A stretch of 24,061 bases of DNA from an uncultured Saprospiraceae bacterium (GTDB taxonomy: Bacteria; Bacteroidota; Bacteroidia; Chitinophagales; Saprospiraceae). Shown piece after piece: positions 23,288 through 24,061 of this stretch. The DNA is taken from NCBI GenBank assembly GCA_938002705.1, contig CALLAG010000341.1, positions 1-24,061 on the forward strand, in the 5' to 3' direction. Every line of letters begins with the position of its first letter. Position 1 is the first letter of the stretch. The notes beneath the pieces are model-generated. The model had not been told where the DNA came from. It saw nothing but the letters and a program-made list of their open reading frames with translations, and did not search any database. The position numbers and the translations under genes were made by a program.

Positions 23288-23665
23288 ATGAAGAATTTAA
23301 TTTTATTAAGTATCCTCAGTATAGGATTGTGCCTTGTATCATGTGGTGATGATAATGGTCCTGTGATCAACATCACATCTCCGTCAGCGGATGATACATT
23401 TCTTGCTGGTGGTCAGATCAGTTTTGCAGGGTCTGTGACTGATGATGTAGAAGTTACAGCAGTGACAATTGCAGTAGATGGAGGCTTATTACCTACACAA
23501 AATGTAGACTTATCTGGAATTACTGATAAGACCAATATTCCATTAAGCGGATTAGTAGTCACTCTTGATGCTACTACTGTATCTGGTGATTATAATATTA
23601 CACTTACAGCAACTGATAATGAAGGTAATAGCGCAGAAGAATCTGTAGGTATTACAATCCAATAA
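23288..23665 (+). CDS. Small lipoprotein with an Ig-like domain
   Basis: A 125-residue lipoprotein with signal sequence 1-18 and the lipobox LVSC, Cys19 being lipidated, followed by GDDNG. The mature domain (about 25-125) is a beta-sandwich of the Ig/PKD-like kind. It opens PVINITSPSADDTFLAGGQ (the usual start of such repeats after Pro) and closes ITLTATDNEGNSAEESVGIT, with the DxxGN turn. No cysteine other than Cys19 is in the mature part. It is probably an outer-membrane or surface binding module. A paralogue with the same opening follows at once, separated by a terminator. No clear promoter was found; TACTTTTA lies upstream but lacks the final G. Confidence 0.75.
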   Translation: MKNLILLSILSIGLCLVSCGDDNGPVINITSPSADDTFLAGGQISFAGSVTDDVEVTAVTIAVDGGLLPTQNVDLSGITDKTNIPLSGLVVTLDATTVSGDYNITLTATDNEGNSAEESVGITIQ

Positions 23666-23693
23666 TTAGAGAAGATCTATGTTATATTTTTAT

Positions 23694-23725
23694 AAAAGAG
23701 CATCCATTATGGGTGCTCTTTTTTT
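23694..23725 (+). terminator. Intrinsic terminator after the Ig-like lipoprotein gene
   Basis: AAAAGAGCATCC (23694-23705), loop ATTAT, GGGTGCTCTTTT (23711-23722), with a T run to 23725. The 12-bp stem contains one G-U wobble. It separates the two paralogous lipoprotein genes. Confidence 0.88.
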
Positions 23726-23779
23726 GTGGAATGAAATGTGTACTATATCACTTCATATTAACAAATAAAACAATATGGT

Positions 23780-24061
23780 ATGTATAATTTTTTAAAGGCT
23801 TCATTATTAATCTTCGTAGCATTTCTCTGTTCATGTGGAGCCAGTAATCCACCGACTATAATCATAAATTCTCCAGTCAATGGTGACGTATATGCGATAG
23901 GAGACACTCTAAGATTATCAGGCAGAGTGACTGATGATATGCTCGTCGATAGTATCACTTTTTTTACAGAGAGTTTGTTCGCAGGTTCTGTAGAGTTAGC
24001 AACAGTAAGTAATCTTATGGATGTAGAATTCTTTACAGAATTCATAATAGATAGTACTGTG
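23780..24061 (+). CDS. Paralogous Ig-like lipoprotein, cut by the right edge
   Basis: The frame is open from the ATG at 23780 to the window end (94 codons). The signal sequence (about 1-18) ends in the lipobox LCSC with Cys19, followed by GASNPP. The mature part TIIINSPVNGDVYAIGDTL then LSGRVTDDMLVDSITF parallels the preceding lipoprotein (INITSPSADDTF, FAGSVTDDVEVTAVTI), so the two arose by duplication. An ATG five bases upstream (23775) is in another frame and stops at once. The C-terminal half lies outside the window. Confidence 0.75.
   Translation, partial: MYNFLKASLLIFVAFLCSCGASNPPTIIINSPVNGDVYAIGDTLRLSGRVTDDMLVDSITFFTESLFAGSVELATVSNLMDVEFFTEFIIDSTV

Noticed and set aside
23758..24045. 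Minus-strand open frame at the right edge
   Set aside because: The plus-strand frame from 23780 has a signal sequence, a lipobox and similarity to the preceding lipoprotein, so the minus frame is its shadow.

Overview
The window looks like chromosomal DNA of a free-living Bacteroidota bacterium, probably on the Saprospiria/Chitinophagia side, although that finer placement is inference. The signs are an AT-rich composition, almost no Shine-Dalgarno sequences, promoters of the TTG-N(17-23)-TAnnTTTG type, a Bacteroidota-type S21 protein, a DUF3467 protein, a carboxypeptidase-regulatory-like outer-membrane barrel receptor, lipoproteins with C-G-(D/E) starts, and an ECF sigma/anti-sigma pair. There is no rRNA, tRNA, insertion sequence, phage or CRISPR array that I can support.

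Layout. 1-4270: the tail of a gamma-carbonic-anhydrase-like gene; a C-rich low-complexity repeat block; an alpha/beta hydrolase; a large acyl-CoA dehydrogenase; a PspC and TerB-like pair; and a small membrane protein. 4362-9135: a SAM methyltransferase divergent from a DUF3467 gene; a three-gene unit (secreted protein, LytS-type sensor kinase, LytTR regulator); and ruvB. 9136-15222: the accessory-looking part. It has a long gap with a hairpin, a compact cytoplasmic subtilase (S8), a TPR-CHAT protease with a signal peptide and a C-terminal membrane anchor, another gap with nested inverted repeats, and a small secreted cysteine protein. 15223-19445: a lipoprotein divergent from an outer-membrane receptor, then rpsU and a cutC-like gene without an ATG start. 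19442-24061: an orphan membrane histidine kinase, an anti-sigma factor with a TPR-like tail, an ECF-type sigma factor, a divergent thioredoxin/MsrA-like fusion, and two tandem paralogous lipoproteins, the last one cut by the window edge.

How the genes may work together. The most interesting neighbourhood is the S8 peptidase next to the TPR-CHAT peptidase: two different protease folds, same strand, 96 bp apart, predicted to lie on opposite sides of the inner membrane. Subtilase and CHAT modules are both known from bacterial signalling and conflict systems, but nothing here proves that these two act together. The 19-nt palindrome and -7-like box between them suggest that the CHAT gene has its own control. 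The sigma/anti-sigma pair 8 kb away has a periplasmic TPR-like tail and could be a related envelope-signalling module. The other genes are mostly housekeeping or envelope functions.
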